64,000 nucleotides of DNA from Bacillus sp. SLBN-46 (GTDB lineage: Bacteria; Bacillota; Bacilli; Bacillales; Cytobacillaceae): contig NZ_JAVIZM010000001.1 of the NCBI RefSeq assembly GCF_031453555.1, positions 4,037,001-4,101,000 on the forward strand. Direction: 5' to 3'. The notes below the pieces were generated by a model. That model was not told the origin of the DNA. It saw nothing but the letters and a program-made list of their open reading frames with translations, and did no database searches. Position 1 is the stretch's first letter. Each line of letters opens with the position of its first letter. The position numbers and the translations under genes are program-made. This document shows positions 53,815-63,864 of this stretch, piece by piece.

Positions 53815-54609
53815 TTAATCAGAAATAAATGAGTCATGCACTCGTTTCCAGAAAGGAAACGGCCGGAAGCGGGCAAAACGTATTTTTTCGTCAGGTACTC
53901 TAAATTGAATGGATTTGACATCCTTATGCAGAAGCGTTAAATGATCAACAGTTATTTGAAAATCAGATCGATTGACAGGTTTTAGCATACAGGTATGGTG
54001 TGCTGGCAGGATTAATGGCGAACCAACTGTTCTAAAAACCTTATTATTAATGGATGCCATTTCTGCCACTTGAATAGCAGAGATAGACGGATGAATAATG
54101 GCGCCACCCAATGCCTTATTGTAAGCCGTACTACCAGATGGGGTAGAAACACACAAACCATCTCCACGGAACCGTTCAAAATGCTGACCACGTATTTCTA
54201 CATCCATAACAAGTGTTCCCTCGACACTTTTGACTGTAGATTCGTTTAACGCTAAATATCTTGATTCTTTACCAGCGTGTGTATAACGAATAATGACTTC
54301 AAGAAGCGGATATTCAACTACCTGATATGGAGTTTTAGCGATAGCAATAACCAGCTTTTCAATTTCATCAGGGATCCAATCTGCATAGAAACCAAGATGC
54401 CCTGTATGAATTCCGACAAATGCCGTTTTATCAAGACGACTACTATAACGGTGGAAAGCGTAAAGCAGCGTTCCGTCGCCCCCAATGGAGACAACGATAT
54501 CCGGTTGGTCTTCATCGTACGTTAGATCAAAATCAAGTAAATACGTTCTCATCTTGTGCATCAAAATATTGGATTTTTGATCTCCTTTTGATGTAATGGC
54601 AAATTTCAT
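53815..54609 (-). CDS. nadF: NAD kinase
   Basis: 264 residues. Makes NADP from NAD and ATP. GGDGT (43-47) and the glycine-rich [14 protein letters not shown] are the family signatures. It is the second of relQ-nadF-yjbO (47 bases after relQ), as in B. subtilis ppnKA. Linking (p)ppGpp and NADP genes in one transcript is conserved in bacilli. Confidence 0.95.
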   Translation of the reverse strand: MKFAITSKGDQKSNILMHKMRTYLLDFDLTYDEDQPDIVVSIGGDGTLLYAFHRYSSRLDKTAFVGIHTGHLGFYADWIPDEIEKLVIAIAKTPYQVVEYPLLEVIIRYTHAGKESRYLALNESTVKSVEGTLVMDVEIRGQHFERFRGDGLCVSTPSGSTAYNKALGGAIIHPSISAIQVAEMASINNKVFRTVGSPLILPAHHTCMLKPVNRSDFQITVDHLTLLHKDVKSIQFRVPDEKIRFARFRPFPFWKRVHDSFISD

Positions 54610-54656
54610 ATTATTTTGCTCCTTGTATGAATGGGATTCAAAAGGCCGTCAGTGGA

Positions 54657-55295
54657 TTAGTTTTTTTCTTCCTGCTTTAATTCTTTTTTCCTTGAGAAGA
54701 AAGCCTGTGCTTCTTGGATTTCCCCACGAATTAGGGACATTTCCTCATCCAATCGGAAGGCAGCTTCTGCTGCTCGCTGAAGTCTCATTTTGATATCACT
54801 TGGAAAAATCCCTTTATATTTATAGTTTAACGTATGTTCAATGGTTGCCCAAAAGTTCATTGCTAGTGTTCTGATTTGGATTTCAGCTAAGATTTTCTTT
54901 TCCCCATGAATCGTTTGAACAGGATAGCAAATTACAACATGATAGGAACGATATCCACTTGTTTTTTTATGTGAGATATAATCTCTTTCTTCAACAATTT
55001 CAAAGTCATTCCTATTTCTTAACAAATCAACTACCGTGTGAATATCATCAACAAACTGACACATAATGCGCATTCCTGCAATATCCTGCATTTCTTCTTC
55101 TAGATGTTCAAGCGGAATTCCTTTTTGGTTGGCCTTATCTAAAATACTTGCAATTGGTTTGACTCTTCCTGTAACAAATTCGATAGGTGAGTGAGTAGAA
55201 TCCAGATCAAATTGTCCTCTCATTCCCTTTAATTTTATTTTCAGCTCCGCCACCGCTTGTTTATATGGCGCTAAAAATAGGTCCCAATGCTTCAT
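54657..55295 (-). CDS. relQ: Small alarmone synthetase RelQ (YjbM/SasB)
   Basis: 212 residues, a (p)ppGpp synthetase without hydrolase or regulatory domain. KTSGYRSYHVVICYP (G-loop) and LAEIQIRTLAMNFWATIEH (catalytic Glu, Q) are intact. The true start is ATG 55295 after GAGGGTGG. The homologous tetramer is activated by pppGpp (known). First gene of relQ-nadF-yjbO. Confidence 0.93.
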   Translation of the reverse strand: MKHWDLFLAPYKQAVAELKIKLKGMRGQFDLDSTHSPIEFVTGRVKPIASILDKANQKGIPLEHLEEEMQDIAGMRIMCQFVDDIHTVVDLLRNRNDFEIVEERDYISHKKTSGYRSYHVVICYPVQTIHGEKKILAEIQIRTLAMNFWATIEHTLNYKYKGIFPSDIKMRLQRAAEAAFRLDEEMSLIRGEIQEAQAFFSRKKELKQEEKN

Positions 55296-55313
55296 GATTC
55301 CACCCTCAATCAA

Positions 55314-55673
55314 CTAAAATAGACTCTCTACTTTCGTAACCATTTCGCTTCCATAGTTACTGTTCCCTTTAATATTATTAATGACATAATCTAATTCATC
55401 ATGAAAATTAATCAATTCTATTTGTTGTTCAGTTGTGGAAATCCATACCGGCATTTTTTCTTCTAAAGCTTGTTTTAAATAAGGCCAGATTTGTTCTGGT
55501 AAAACAATGTATGTATAATCTTCTTGTTGCTCCATTAAATAAATAAAAGAATAATGGTCAGAGTCCACTAGAATTTGTTCACTAGGCACCAATCCATTAA
55601 TGGGCTCATTTGTTTCCAATAGTAGCTTTTCATCTGTTATGATTGCGTTAAGTATTGTAATTCTTTTTTTCAT
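55314..55673 (-). CDS. yjbL: UPF0738 family protein YjbL
   Basis: 119 residues from ATG 55673 after GGAGGTCGAACA. A small alpha/beta protein (ITILNAIITDEKLLLETNE, FIYLMEQQEDYTYIVLP) that corresponds to B. subtilis YjbL by position and length. No function is known. It may be transcribed with relQ (18 bases). Confidence 0.82.
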   Translation of the reverse strand: MKKRITILNAIITDEKLLLETNEPINGLVPSEQILVDSDHYSFIYLMEQQEDYTYIVLPEQIWPYLKQALEEKMPVWISTTEQQIELINFHDELDYVINNIKGNSNYGSEMVTKVESLF

Positions 55674-55791
55674 TGTTCGACCTCCATTTTTCACCCTCTT
55701 ATTTTAGCATAATTCCTTCATTTCTCCCAAGGATTGGAGTCGAGGATGAAGAGTTGATAAAAATTGAACAATTAAGCGAAAGGAATCAGCT

Positions 55792-56379
55792 ATGTCACAA
55801 AACATTGAGATTGAATTTAAAAATATGCTTACTGAATCAGAATATAAAAGACTTTTAGATGAACTCGAAATAGATCAAACACAAATCTTTTCACAGGAGA
55901 ATCACTACTTTGATACTCCGCGTTTCTCCTTAAAGGAAGCAGGCTCAGCACTTAGAATTCGAAAAAAGAAACATCATTTTGAAATGACTTTAAAACAACC
56001 AGCGGCTGTCGGACTTTTAGAAACTAATCAAATCCTTACAGAAGATGAAGTAACTAGGGCACTTCAATCTGGAAAGCTTCCAACGGGTGTTATTGAACAA
56101 TTAATTGAAGCAATTGGAATAACGTTTTCTAAAATTGAATATTTTGGTCATCTGTTAACGAATAGAGTAGAAATTCCCTACAAGAAAGGATTATTAGTTT
56201 TGGATCATAGTTCATATCTAAACAAAGAAGATTATGAATTAGAGTATGAAGTGGAAGACTACAAGGAAGGTCAGCTGATTTTCCGGGAATTCCTGTCTTA
56301 CCATAAAATTCCGGAACGAAAAACGGAAAATAAAATTCGTCGTTTTTATATGCAAAAATATAAAATGAATGAGTTGTAA
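55792..56379 (+). CDS. yjbK: CYTH domain protein YjbK
   Basis: 195 residues. The CYTH signature EIEFKNML lies at the N-terminus (ExExK variant), followed by LRIRKKKHHFEMTLKQP and YELEYEVED, so the triphosphate tunnel is mostly complete. Members bind or cleave inorganic or nucleoside triphosphates. Divergent from yjbL-relQ, which suggests but does not prove a nucleotide-related role. Confidence 0.88.
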   Translation: MSQNIEIEFKNMLTESEYKRLLDELEIDQTQIFSQENHYFDTPRFSLKEAGSALRIRKKKHHFEMTLKQPAAVGLLETNQILTEDEVTRALQSGKLPTGVIEQLIEAIGITFSKIEYFGHLLTNRVEIPYKKGLLVLDHSSYLNKEDYELEYEVEDYKEGQLIFREFLSYHKIPERKTENKIRRFYMQKYKMNEL

Positions 56380-56484
56380 ATAGTAATATTGTCTAAACTT
56401 CTTATTTTTAAAGCAATAAATTTGTACTATGAAATCGGCATTGATAAAATTAGAAATACAAAAGGGTTAAAAGGAGTTGTCAAC

Positions 56485-56895
56485 ATGAATGAGAAAAAGC
56501 TAACACCATATGAGGCCATTGGTGAAGCTGCACTACACCAATTAATTGATACATTTTATGGCCTTGTTGCACAACATCCTGATCTTGCACCGATTTTCCC
56601 AAATGAATTTAAAGAAATTGCTAGAAAGCAAAAGCAATTTCTAACTCAATATTTAGGTGGACCAGCCCTTTATACAGAAGAACATGGGCATCCAATGATG
56701 CGAGCACGCCATTTGCCTTTCCCCGTTACACCGAAACGGGCTAAAGCTTGGTTAGCTTGTATGACAAAGGCAATGGACGAAGTTGGATTACAAGGTCAAG
56801 TAAGAGATGATTTTTACTCCAGACTTTATCTTACTGCTCAACACATGATTAACACGCCAGACGGCGATGAGATTTCAGGTGAAAATCGTGAGTAA
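56485..56895 (+). CDS. yjbI: Truncated hemoglobin (group II) YjbI
   Basis: 136 residues from ATG 56485 behind AAAAGGAG. Globin features: [28 protein letters not shown], and proximal His in [17 protein letters not shown]. In B. subtilis/Staphylococcus the yjbI-yjbH pair protects against oxidative stress and interacts with SpxH. It overlaps spxH by 8 bases. Confidence 0.93.
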   Translation: MNEKKLTPYEAIGEAALHQLIDTFYGLVAQHPDLAPIFPNEFKEIARKQKQFLTQYLGGPALYTEEHGHPMMRARHLPFPVTPKRAKAWLACMTKAMDEVGLQGQVRDDFYSRLYLTAQHMINTPDGDEISGENRE

Positions 56896-57757
56896 TTCAA
56901 ATTCGAATGGTCCCAAGCAACAGTGTGGTGGAATTGAAAAAAAGCCAATCGAAATCTATATGTTTATAGATCCGTTATGTCCCGAATGCTGGGCTATTGA
57001 ACCTATACTAAAAAAACTGAAAATTGAATACGGTCGATATTTTTCAATAAAGCATGTATTAAGTGGGCGGTTGGCCGATTTAAATTTGAGTAAAAAGAAG
57101 AACTATGAAACCATTGCAGATTTATGGGAAAAGACTGCAAGCCGTTCAGGTATGTCGTGTGATGGCACCCTATGGTTGGAGAATCCGGTCGATACACCAT
57201 TTACCGTATCCATTGCCATAAAAGCAGCTGAGTTACAAGGAAGACGAGCTGGAATACGTTTTTTTCGAAGAATTCAGGAGATGTTGTTTTTAGAAAAACA
57301 AAATATATCTAATTTAGAAGTATTAAAGGATTGTGCAAAGACATCTGGCCTAGATGTGGAAGAATTTCTAAGTGACATTCATTCCGAAAGTGCTGCTAAG
57401 GCCTTTCAATGTGACCTTAAAATCACTTCAGAAATGGATGTAACAGAAATTCCAACTTTGGTTTTCTTTAATGAAAACGCTGAGGATGAAGGTATTAAAA
57501 TAACCGGAACATATCCTTACGAGGTCTATGTGCAGATATTAGAAGAAATGCTTTCTGAGAAGCCTGTATTATCCCCTCCACCGTCATTAGAATCATTTAT
57601 GAAGTTTTTTAAATTTGTAGCATCTAAAGAAATTGCAGTGGTTTATAATATGTCTATTTCACAGATTGAACGAGAAATGAAGAAACTGCTTCTCAAACAA
57701 GTTGTTGAGCAAATTCCCGCTAAATACGGAACGTTTTGGAGATATATTGAAGACTAA
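56888..57757 (+). CDS. spxH: ClpXP adaptor SpxH (YjbH), DsbA-like
   Basis: 289 residues from a GTG at 56888 (AGGTGAAAATC site), overlapping yjbI. The thioredoxin-like fold carries [13 protein letters not shown] (CxxC), then RSGMSCDG and [14 protein letters not shown]. SpxH delivers the stress regulator Spx to ClpXP (known). It is followed by a hairpin terminator. Confidence 0.93.
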   Translation: MSNSNSNGPKQQCGGIEKKPIEIYMFIDPLCPECWAIEPILKKLKIEYGRYFSIKHVLSGRLADLNLSKKKNYETIADLWEKTASRSGMSCDGTLWLENPVDTPFTVSIAIKAAELQGRRAGIRFFRRIQEMLFLEKQNISNLEVLKDCAKTSGLDVEEFLSDIHSESAAKAFQCDLKITSEMDVTEIPTLVFFNENAEDEGIKITGTYPYEVYVQILEEMLSEKPVLSPPPSLESFMKFFKFVASKEIAVVYNMSISQIEREMKKLLLKQVVEQIPAKYGTFWRYIED

Positions 57758-57805
57758 GACAGGTGCAGGTTAACTATCCAGCACTTGTTGTTTTTTGTAT
57801 AAACA

Positions 57806-57842
57806 AAAATGCCTTGCAGATTCTGACTGCAAGGCATTTTTC
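57806..57842 (+). terminator. Terminator of yjbK-yjbI-spxH
   Basis: AAATGCCTTGCAG pairs with CTGCAAGGCATTT around seven bases, followed by TT; 49 bases after the stop codon. The following 210 bp hold no gene besides a promoter-like inverted repeat. Confidence 0.8.
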
Positions 57843-57950
57843 TATAATACGAACAAAGGGGATGGGAGAAATTTTTCACGGTCAAACAAAGGGGTATATG
57901 TTTGTAGTGATCAACTTCACGCATTTAATATACCATGCATTCAAAGATAG

Positions 57951-57987
57951 TGACAATAAGTTTGTGTGTTATTTCACATTATTGTCA
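57951..57987. repeat. Inverted repeat upstream of the 57-residue membrane protein gene
   Basis: TGACAATAA (57951-57959) is repeated inverted as TTATTGTCA (57979-57987) with 19 bases between, in the leader of the small gene at 58056. It could be an operator; no matching regulator is known to me. Confidence 0.4.
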
Positions 57988-58055
57988 ATAAATCATAATT
58001 TCACGAAATGGACAATAGACATATAACAAGAAACCATTAAAGGTGGGCTATCCCT

Positions 58056-58229
58056 GTGGCTAAATTTCCCGTTATAGTTATGATCCTATTTGTCTTTGGA
58101 GCGTTTTTTCTTCATTTGCTAGCTTTACTCAATGTCTTCCCTCTCCTACTCAGTACGCCAATTTTATTCCTTGCTATCTTGATTATCATTCACTACCTTA
58201 ATGACCGAAAAAGATTTAGAGGATTTTAA
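58056..58229 (+). CDS. 57-residue membrane protein (yizD position)
   Basis: GTG start at 58056 after AAAGGTGGG. Two hydrophobic helices (FPVIVMILFVFGAFFLHLLA; PLLLSTPILFLAILIIIHYL) end in a basic NDRKRFRGF tail. B. subtilis has a small gene, yizD, between pepF and yjbH at this place; the match is by position and size only. Function unknown. Confidence 0.6.
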   Translation: MAKFPVIVMILFVFGAFFLHLLALLNVFPLLLSTPILFLAILIIIHYLNDRKRFRGF

Positions 58230-58262
58230 AAGGATGCTGCTATACATAGCAACATCCTTTTT
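58228..58262. terminator. Bidirectional terminator between pepF and the small membrane protein gene
   Basis: AAAAGGATG.TGCTA pairs with TAGCA.CATCCTTTTT; the arms carry A and T runs on both sides, serving both convergent genes. Confidence 0.8.
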
Positions 58263-58266
58263 CTTG

Positions 58267-60084
58267 TTATGATAATAATTTTTCTAGCTCATTTAATTTT
58301 TCTTCAAATACTTTACATGCATTTTTAACTGGCTCTGCACTTGTCATATCGACTCCTGCCTTCTTTAACACTTCAATTGGATAATCGGAGCTACCGGCAC
58401 TTAGGAAATCGATATATCGCTTGACAGCAGGTTCTCCCTCTTCTAAAATTTGCTTGCTGAGCGCAGTTGCAGCGCTGAAACCTGTTGCATATTGATAGAC
58501 ATAATAATTGTAATAGAAATGTGGGATTCTTGCCCACTCCAAGCCAATTTCCTCGTCAATGACGATATCTTCTTCACCAAAATATTTTTTGTTCAAAGCG
58601 TAATAGCTTTCAGTTAACGCCTCAGCTGTTAACGCCTCATTGTTTTGAGCTTTTTGATGAATTAAATGTTCGAATTCAGCAAACATGGTTTGTCTGAATA
58701 CCGTACCTCTAAAACCTTCTAGGTAGTGATTTAGAAGATAAATCCGCTTTTGCTCGTCATCAATAGTCTTTAATAAATAATCATTAAGTAAAGCTTCATT
58801 ACAGGTTGAGGCAACCTCTGCAACAAAAATAGAATAGTTTCCATACGGATACGGCTGTGATTTGCGTGTATAATAGCTATGCACCGAATGACCGAATTCA
58901 TGCGCAAGGGTAAATAAGTTATTCACGTTGTCTTGCCAGTTCATTAAGATGTATGGATGTGTCCCGTAAGCACCAGAAGAATAGGCACCACTCCGCTTTC
59001 CTTTATTCTCATGAACATCTACCCAGCGGCTTTCAAAACCTGTTTTCAGGATTTCGCTATACTCCTCACCTAATGGAGCTAAACCCTTAATGATTAAATC
59101 CTTTGCTTCTTCATACTTAATGGCCATTTTCACATCTTTCACAAGTGGTGTATAAAGATCATACATATGAAGCTCATTTAACCCTAAGACTTTTTTCCGT
59201 AGCTTCACATACCGATGCAATAAATGCAGATTTTCACTAACTGTATTTACCAGATTATCGTATACACTTTCTGGAATATTGTTTGCTGCAAGTGCTGCAT
59301 GTCTAGCTGAATCATATTTTCTGATCCGTGCATTGAAATTGTCCTTCTTTACATTGCCGCTTAATGTACTAGAAAAGGTATTTTTAAAACTTCCATACGT
59401 CTTATACACGGCTTTAAAGGCATCACGTCTAACACGCTGGTCCCCACTTTCCAAGAAACGAATATAACGACCATGGGTAATTTCAACCTCTTCCCCATTT
59501 TCATCTTTAATAGAAGGGAATTCTATGTCTGCGTTATTAAGCATGCCAAAAGTATTACTAGAAGCATTCATTACTTCGCTTGCTTCAGCTAGTAATGCTT
59601 CCTGTTCAGCAGTTAGGACATGTGCCCGCTGCAGATTAATCTCAGCAATGGCGTGTTCATAAAGTTTTAGCTCTGGTTTCTCATTTAAGAAACTTGCAAC
59701 CTTCTCTTCCTCGATAGACAGAATTTCAGGTACAATAAATGCAAGCTGACTACCTGCCTGGGAATAAAGATTTTTCATCCGATCATCTAAGCCCTGATAG
59801 AAGGAATTAGTAGTATCCTGATCGTAGCGCATATGTGAATATGTATAAAGCTTTCCAATCCGTTCTAATAGCTTATCTTGGAATTGGAGAGCTTTATAAA
59901 GTGTCTCAGCACTTTCACCTAATTTTCCTTCATATTCTTTAATTCCAGAAATATGATTTTTGACGTCTTGAAATTCTTTCTCCCAGTCCTGATCACTAGC
60001 AAAAATATCCTCTAATTTCCAAGTATCCTCTACGGGGATATCATTTCTAGTTGGTAGTGATTTTACGGCAGTTTCATTTGACAT
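58267..60084 (-). CDS. pepF: Oligoendopeptidase F (M3 family)
   Basis: 605 residues from ATG 60084 behind GGAGGATGGAAG. The zinc motif LAHEFGHSVHSYY lies near residue 385, followed by NYSIFVAEVASTCNE with the third ligand. Cleaves peptides of about 7-17 residues in the cytoplasm; in B. subtilis overexpression affects sporulation by cutting Phr-type peptides. Single gene, shared terminator downstream. Confidence 0.95.
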   Translation of the reverse strand: MSNETAVKSLPTRNDIPVEDTWKLEDIFASDQDWEKEFQDVKNHISGIKEYEGKLGESAETLYKALQFQDKLLERIGKLYTYSHMRYDQDTTNSFYQGLDDRMKNLYSQAGSQLAFIVPEILSIEEEKVASFLNEKPELKLYEHAIAEINLQRAHVLTAEQEALLAEASEVMNASSNTFGMLNNADIEFPSIKDENGEEVEITHGRYIRFLESGDQRVRRDAFKAVYKTYGSFKNTFSSTLSGNVKKDNFNARIRKYDSARHAALAANNIPESVYDNLVNTVSENLHLLHRYVKLRKKVLGLNELHMYDLYTPLVKDVKMAIKYEEAKDLIIKGLAPLGEEYSEILKTGFESRWVDVHENKGKRSGAYSSGAYGTHPYILMNWQDNVNNLFTLAHEFGHSVHSYYTRKSQPYPYGNYSIFVAEVASTCNEALLNDYLLKTIDDEQKRIYLLNHYLEGFRGTVFRQTMFAEFEHLIHQKAQNNEALTAEALTESYYALNKKYFGEEDIVIDEEIGLEWARIPHFYYNYYVYQYATGFSAATALSKQILEEGEPAVKRYIDFLSAGSSDYPIEVLKKAGVDMTSAEPVKNACKVFEEKLNELEKLLS

Positions 60085-60212
60085 CTTCCATCCTCCATTC
60101 AAATGTAGATTTGCGAAAAGGTTTCACTACTAATTATATTCTCCTAATTTTTCTAATATCCTTTACAATCGTTATAAAAGAACGACCATACTCACTATAT
60201 TATGCCCATCTA

Positions 60213-61418
60213 CTAGTTTTCATTTATGATTTTACAAAGTGTACCATGTTTTTGGTTAAACCGAATCATGTATTCCTCTCTTTCCCTATTAGAGTGAGGA
60301 ATCCATATTTTCTCTTTCACTTGAAAACAGGTTTCTCCCACTTTAGAAAGGACACCAAGCTTTGTTAAGTAAAGAAGATATTCAATAACTGCAAGCAAAG
60401 GATTCAGGTGGCTCACCTGCGGTAAGTGCCTGCTTACCACTTCATGTCTGTTCACTCTCCTATTTAAATGCTGCTTCATTTCTTGCATGGTAATTAAATC
60501 ACCAGGGTTTTTATGTGATAGTAAATCAAGATATATATACGTCTGCCAAATAACGGGTGGTGTTTGAATGAGTATCGAGTGAGGAACAGGGAGGCCTATT
60601 TCTGGTGGGAGTAAAAATGGATTGAGGCAATTATTGTAGATTTCAAGGAGGAACTTTTTTTTATGTTGATCTGAATAACGTACCATATTTTGAATGATCC
60701 TATCCATTTCTGTTTTCCACTTTGGCATGTAAATCCTTTTTTGAGGTTTTGGGGAGAGTAAACTCGTTATTTCTAACCTATCAGGTGAGTAAAAGGAATG
60801 TTGGGTAAAGGCATTTTTTATTGAGAAGGGTGTAATGGATTCCACTAGATGAAAGTGTTGCTTTTCGGGGCAATAAGATGGAATAAAAAAGGTGCCTAGT
60901 AAAGAAGATCGTAAAAATAAATAATGAAAGTTAGATAAAGTATCAATCTCTCTCTGCTTTAGTTGCAAATGCCTGCTTGCTATAATCCATAATGGAATGT
61001 AATCATTCTCAAGATATGTTTTTGTTCTCTTACTAAAAATTTCTTCCGGTATCGGTGAGCATTGATATTCTAACGCGTATTTCTTACCGTTAAATTTGAA
61101 CAGAATGTCTGGACGCTGCTGGATTTCCTTGTCAAAGTACTCCAATTCTGCGGGTATATTTTGTTTAATAAGCCACTGATACAGCTGTCGTTTGCCATCC
61201 AAGTGATAAATGGATTCATGATCATAAAATTCCCGGCAAACTCCACCTCTTTTATGTGCAAAATGAAAAATACGATGATCGCCTAATTTTAACAAAACAC
61301 TTTCCCCACAAATGGGGCAAAAAAAATCTTCTTTACTCCGAAGGGACAAAAGGCTCTCCTTCTTATAGTCATACCCAAGACAAAGTTTTTTACCATTTTT
61401 TGTTATGGCGGTTAACAA
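60213..61418 (-). CDS. coiA: Competence protein CoiA-like
   Basis: 401 residues from a TTG at 61418, 8 bases after GGAGGAG. An N-terminal zinc-ribbon region (DFFCPICGESVLLK...HFAHKRGGVC) precedes a nuclease-like domain (HLDGKRQLYQWL, AELEYFDKEIQQRPDILF, KKYALEYQCS) with PD-D/E-x-K-type residues. CoiA promotes recombination of incoming DNA during competence (known). It is located between pepF and cls/mecA as in B. subtilis. Confidence 0.9.
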   Translation of the reverse strand: MLTAITKNGKKLCLGYDYKKESLLSLRSKEDFFCPICGESVLLKLGDHRIFHFAHKRGGVCREFYDHESIYHLDGKRQLYQWLIKQNIPAELEYFDKEIQQRPDILFKFNGKKYALEYQCSPIPEEIFSKRTKTYLENDYIPLWIIASRHLQLKQREIDTLSNFHYLFLRSSLLGTFFIPSYCPEKQHFHLVESITPFSIKNAFTQHSFYSPDRLEITSLLSPKPQKRIYMPKWKTEMDRIIQNMVRYSDQHKKKFLLEIYNNCLNPFLLPPEIGLPVPHSILIQTPPVIWQTYIYLDLLSHKNPGDLITMQEMKQHLNRRVNRHEVVSRHLPQVSHLNPLLAVIEYLLYLTKLGVLSKVGETCFQVKEKIWIPHSNREREEYMIRFNQKHGTLCKIINEN

Positions 61419-61487
61419 TCAAACATCTCCTCCTTTTTTTGTATATAATTCGCCATATTTCGCAGGAAATCCTCTAAAAAAAAGAAA

Positions 61488-61507
61488 AACTCGTCAATTG
61501 ACGAGTT
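61488..61507 (-). terminator. Terminator after cls
   Basis: A perfect 20-base palindrome AACTCGTCAATTGACGAGTT, followed on the minus strand by TTTCTTTTTTTT. Confidence 0.8.
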
Positions 61508-61526
61508 AGTAAGAAGCAGCACTCAA

Positions 61527-63047
61527 TTATAGAAGAGGAGATAGCAGCCTTGCCGTTGACTCTAAAATCCGCAAACCAAAATGCCGTTTTTGAAATGTGA
61601 GTAGATTAAGCTCCTTGGCATATTTGAGATCATTTAAATATTCCATAACCAGTTTCTCCGTGCTATTCGTTCGGAATAAAAATGCATTTACTTCAAAATT
61701 CAAATGAAAACTCCGCATATCCATGTTCGATGTGCCGATAGAGGCAAGTTCATCGTCGACAATAACAATTTTACTATGCATAAATCCTCTTTCATATTCA
61801 TACACCTTAACCCCAGCTTCCAATAATTCAGGAAAATAGGACCTTGAGGCATGAAAAACAATTCGTTTATCAGGACGGTTGGGAACAAGCAACCTGACAT
61901 CCACACCGCTTAAAGCTGCCACTTTAATTGCAGAAAAGATATCTTCATCTGGAATAAAATACGGAGATGCAATCCAGACATTTTTTTTAGCCGATGTAAT
62001 CATAGCGAAAAATATGTTTTTTATAACACTCCACTCATTATCAGGACCGCCAGCAATCAATTGAACCCCACCATGACTTTTATAATCAAGTTGTGGTGAT
62101 AAATATTCCGCTGTTAAAAAACTATGATTTGTCATGTAGTACCAGTCCTGCAAAAAAATGAGTTGAAGGGTACGAACTGCTTCTCCCTTTAACATCAAAT
62201 GTGTATCCCGCCAGAAACCGATTTCTTTGTCCCTTCCTAAATATTCATCACCAATATTTAATCCGCCAACAAAGCCAATCGTTCCATCAATTACGATAAT
62301 TTTTCTATGATTACGGAAATTAAATTTATTATTTAAAAATGGTAATCTTACTGGTCCAAAGGGAACGGTTTCAATACCAGCTCCTCGTAATTCATTAATG
62401 TATGCTTTTGATAATTTCCAGGACCCAACTGCGTCGAAAAGGAATCTTACTTTAACACCTTGATTCGCCTTTCCAATCAAGATATCTTTGATTTCCTGGC
62501 CAATATGGTCATGTCGAACAATATAATATTCTAGATGAATATGGTGTCTAGCTCTTTTCAACTCATCTATAATGTTCCGGAATGTCTCTTCTCCATTAGT
62601 CAGCACCTTTGTAGAAGTATCAAAAGAGATGGGGCTGTTCCCAAGCTTATGTGCAAGTGTAAATAATCTTGCTTGGTGCTCTCCAAGTAATCGGCGCTTC
62701 TCTTCACTTCTTGGATCGTCATCCCCTTCAACCGTTAAAAAAGCCTGCTTATCTAAGAAATACTTCTTCCTAAACATTCTCTCCTTTCGATAATTACGGC
62801 CAAACAAAAGGTAAAAGATAAAACCAATTAGCGGAAAACTTCCTAATACCACTAACCATGTGATGGTTTGCGTAGGATGTCGGTTTTCAAAGAAAATAAC
62901 AAACCCAATAAAAATAACAGAAAACGTGATGACAATACTTAGAAATCCAAATACTCCACCTTGCAATTGATCCCTAAAGAAAAACCATAGTACGGATAAT
63001 ACGGCTACAAACACTATAACTCTTACTGTGTTTTTCAGATTACTCAC
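61527..63047 (-). CDS. cls: Cardiolipin synthase
   Basis: 506 residues. Two N-terminal membrane helices (7-25, 33-55), then two PLD-type active sites: HRKIIVIDGTIGFVGGLNI and HSKIVIVDDELASIGTSN (HxKx4D both intact). Joins two phosphatidylglycerols to cardiolipin in the membrane. The chosen GTG at 63047 has only a poor ribosome site, so the exact start may be elsewhere nearby. It lies between mecA and coiA, which have no cls between them in B. subtilis. Confidence 0.92.
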   Translation of the reverse strand: MSNLKNTVRVIVFVAVLSVLWFFFRDQLQGGVFGFLSIVITFSVIFIGFVIFFENRHPTQTITWLVVLGSFPLIGFIFYLLFGRNYRKERMFRKKYFLDKQAFLTVEGDDDPRSEEKRRLLGEHQARLFTLAHKLGNSPISFDTSTKVLTNGEETFRNIIDELKRARHHIHLEYYIVRHDHIGQEIKDILIGKANQGVKVRFLFDAVGSWKLSKAYINELRGAGIETVPFGPVRLPFLNNKFNFRNHRKIIVIDGTIGFVGGLNIGDEYLGRDKEIGFWRDTHLMLKGEAVRTLQLIFLQDWYYMTNHSFLTAEYLSPQLDYKSHGGVQLIAGGPDNEWSVIKNIFFAMITSAKKNVWIASPYFIPDEDIFSAIKVAALSGVDVRLLVPNRPDKRIVFHASRSYFPELLEAGVKVYEYERGFMHSKIVIVDDELASIGTSNMDMRSFHLNFEVNAFLFRTNSTEKLVMEYLNDLKYAKELNLLTFQKRHFGLRILESTARLLSPLL

Positions 63048-63083
63048 CTGCCAAGATATACCTTATTTAATCATGATAAAAAA

Positions 63084-63107
63084 ACCGATTTCATTGTTGA
63101 AATCGGT
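63084..63107 (-). terminator. Terminator of mecA
   Basis: ACCGATTTCA pairs with TGAAATCGGT around four bases and is followed on the minus strand by seven T. Confidence 0.85.
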
Positions 63108-63114
63108 ATGCATA

Positions 63115-63786
63115 CTAGCTAAAATGTTTTCGTAATTCAGCAAAGACATTTTCGGAGATTATTTCTTTCCCATATTCTTGTACACGATGAATGGTTATTT
63201 GTGTTTCATAGCCATATTCAAGTAAAATACTTAGAATATCATCAATTTTATCCTCTTCAAACAGATCTTCAGGAAATTCTGTATATAGATAGTACTTACC
63301 TTCAAAATGATAAAGTTTTGTCACTAAATCATCTAACCCTGGACGGCTTGAAAGCATAATAATATCTTCAAAATCTTTAAAAACGAGAAAAAATTCTAAA
63401 GTATCTTCCTCTAAGAGGAGCTCTTCTTCCTCAAAATGTGGTGGATTGAAATGCTGGTCTAAGAGTTCTTCAATTTTTTCATCCACTGGAATATCTTTCA
63501 TTTTATCACTAGGAAGTGGGAGCTCGAACTTTTGCCCATCTTTAGAAAGCTGTGCTTTAGTAACCAGAACCTCTAACCCCTTCTCTAGAGCCTGAACCTG
63601 TATCCAAAGTGGACCTTCAACTACAAATTCTTCATCGCCATGCACTTCATCCATCATTTCCCAAAAGAGTTCTTCACTTCGTTCACGATTGTACCATATT
63701 TCTTCACGGTCAAATCCTCTTTCCTCAATATCTCCATAGGAAATGTAAAATTTAACTGTATTTTCATTAATACGTTCAATCTCCAC
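63115..63786 (-). CDS. mecA: ClpC adaptor protein MecA
   Basis: 223 residues from a GTG at 63786, 5 bases after GGGAGAGG. The N-terminal domain (EIERINENTVKFYISYGDIE) binds ComK/ComS, an acidic linker follows (HFEEEELLLEEDTLE) and the C-terminal domain binds ClpC. The open frame could extend to 63864, but that part lacks family similarity. MecA targets ComK for ClpCP degradation and so holds back competence. Confidence 0.93.
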   Translation of the reverse strand: MEIERINENTVKFYISYGDIEERGFDREEIWYNRERSEELFWEMMDEVHGDEEFVVEGPLWIQVQALEKGLEVLVTKAQLSKDGQKFELPLPSDKMKDIPVDEKIEELLDQHFNPPHFEEEELLLEEDTLEFFLVFKDFEDIIMLSSRPGLDDLVTKLYHFEGKYYLYTEFPEDLFEEDKIDDILSILLEYGYETQITIHRVQEYGKEIISENVFAELRKHFS

Positions 63787-63864
63787 TATAACCTCTCCCT
63801 TCCGTTTACCATATTGAAGGGACAAAATACCCCCAAGCAGATAATTCATCCTATTTGCCTTCAT

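Noticed and set aside
57763..58026. 87-codon plus-strand frame after spxH
   Set aside because: It spans the terminator hairpin and the leader of the next gene; no ribosome site and no recognisable domain.
63787..63864. N-terminal extension of MecA by 26 residues
   Set aside because: The family starts at the EIERINENTVKF segment and a GTG with a good ribosome site stands there.
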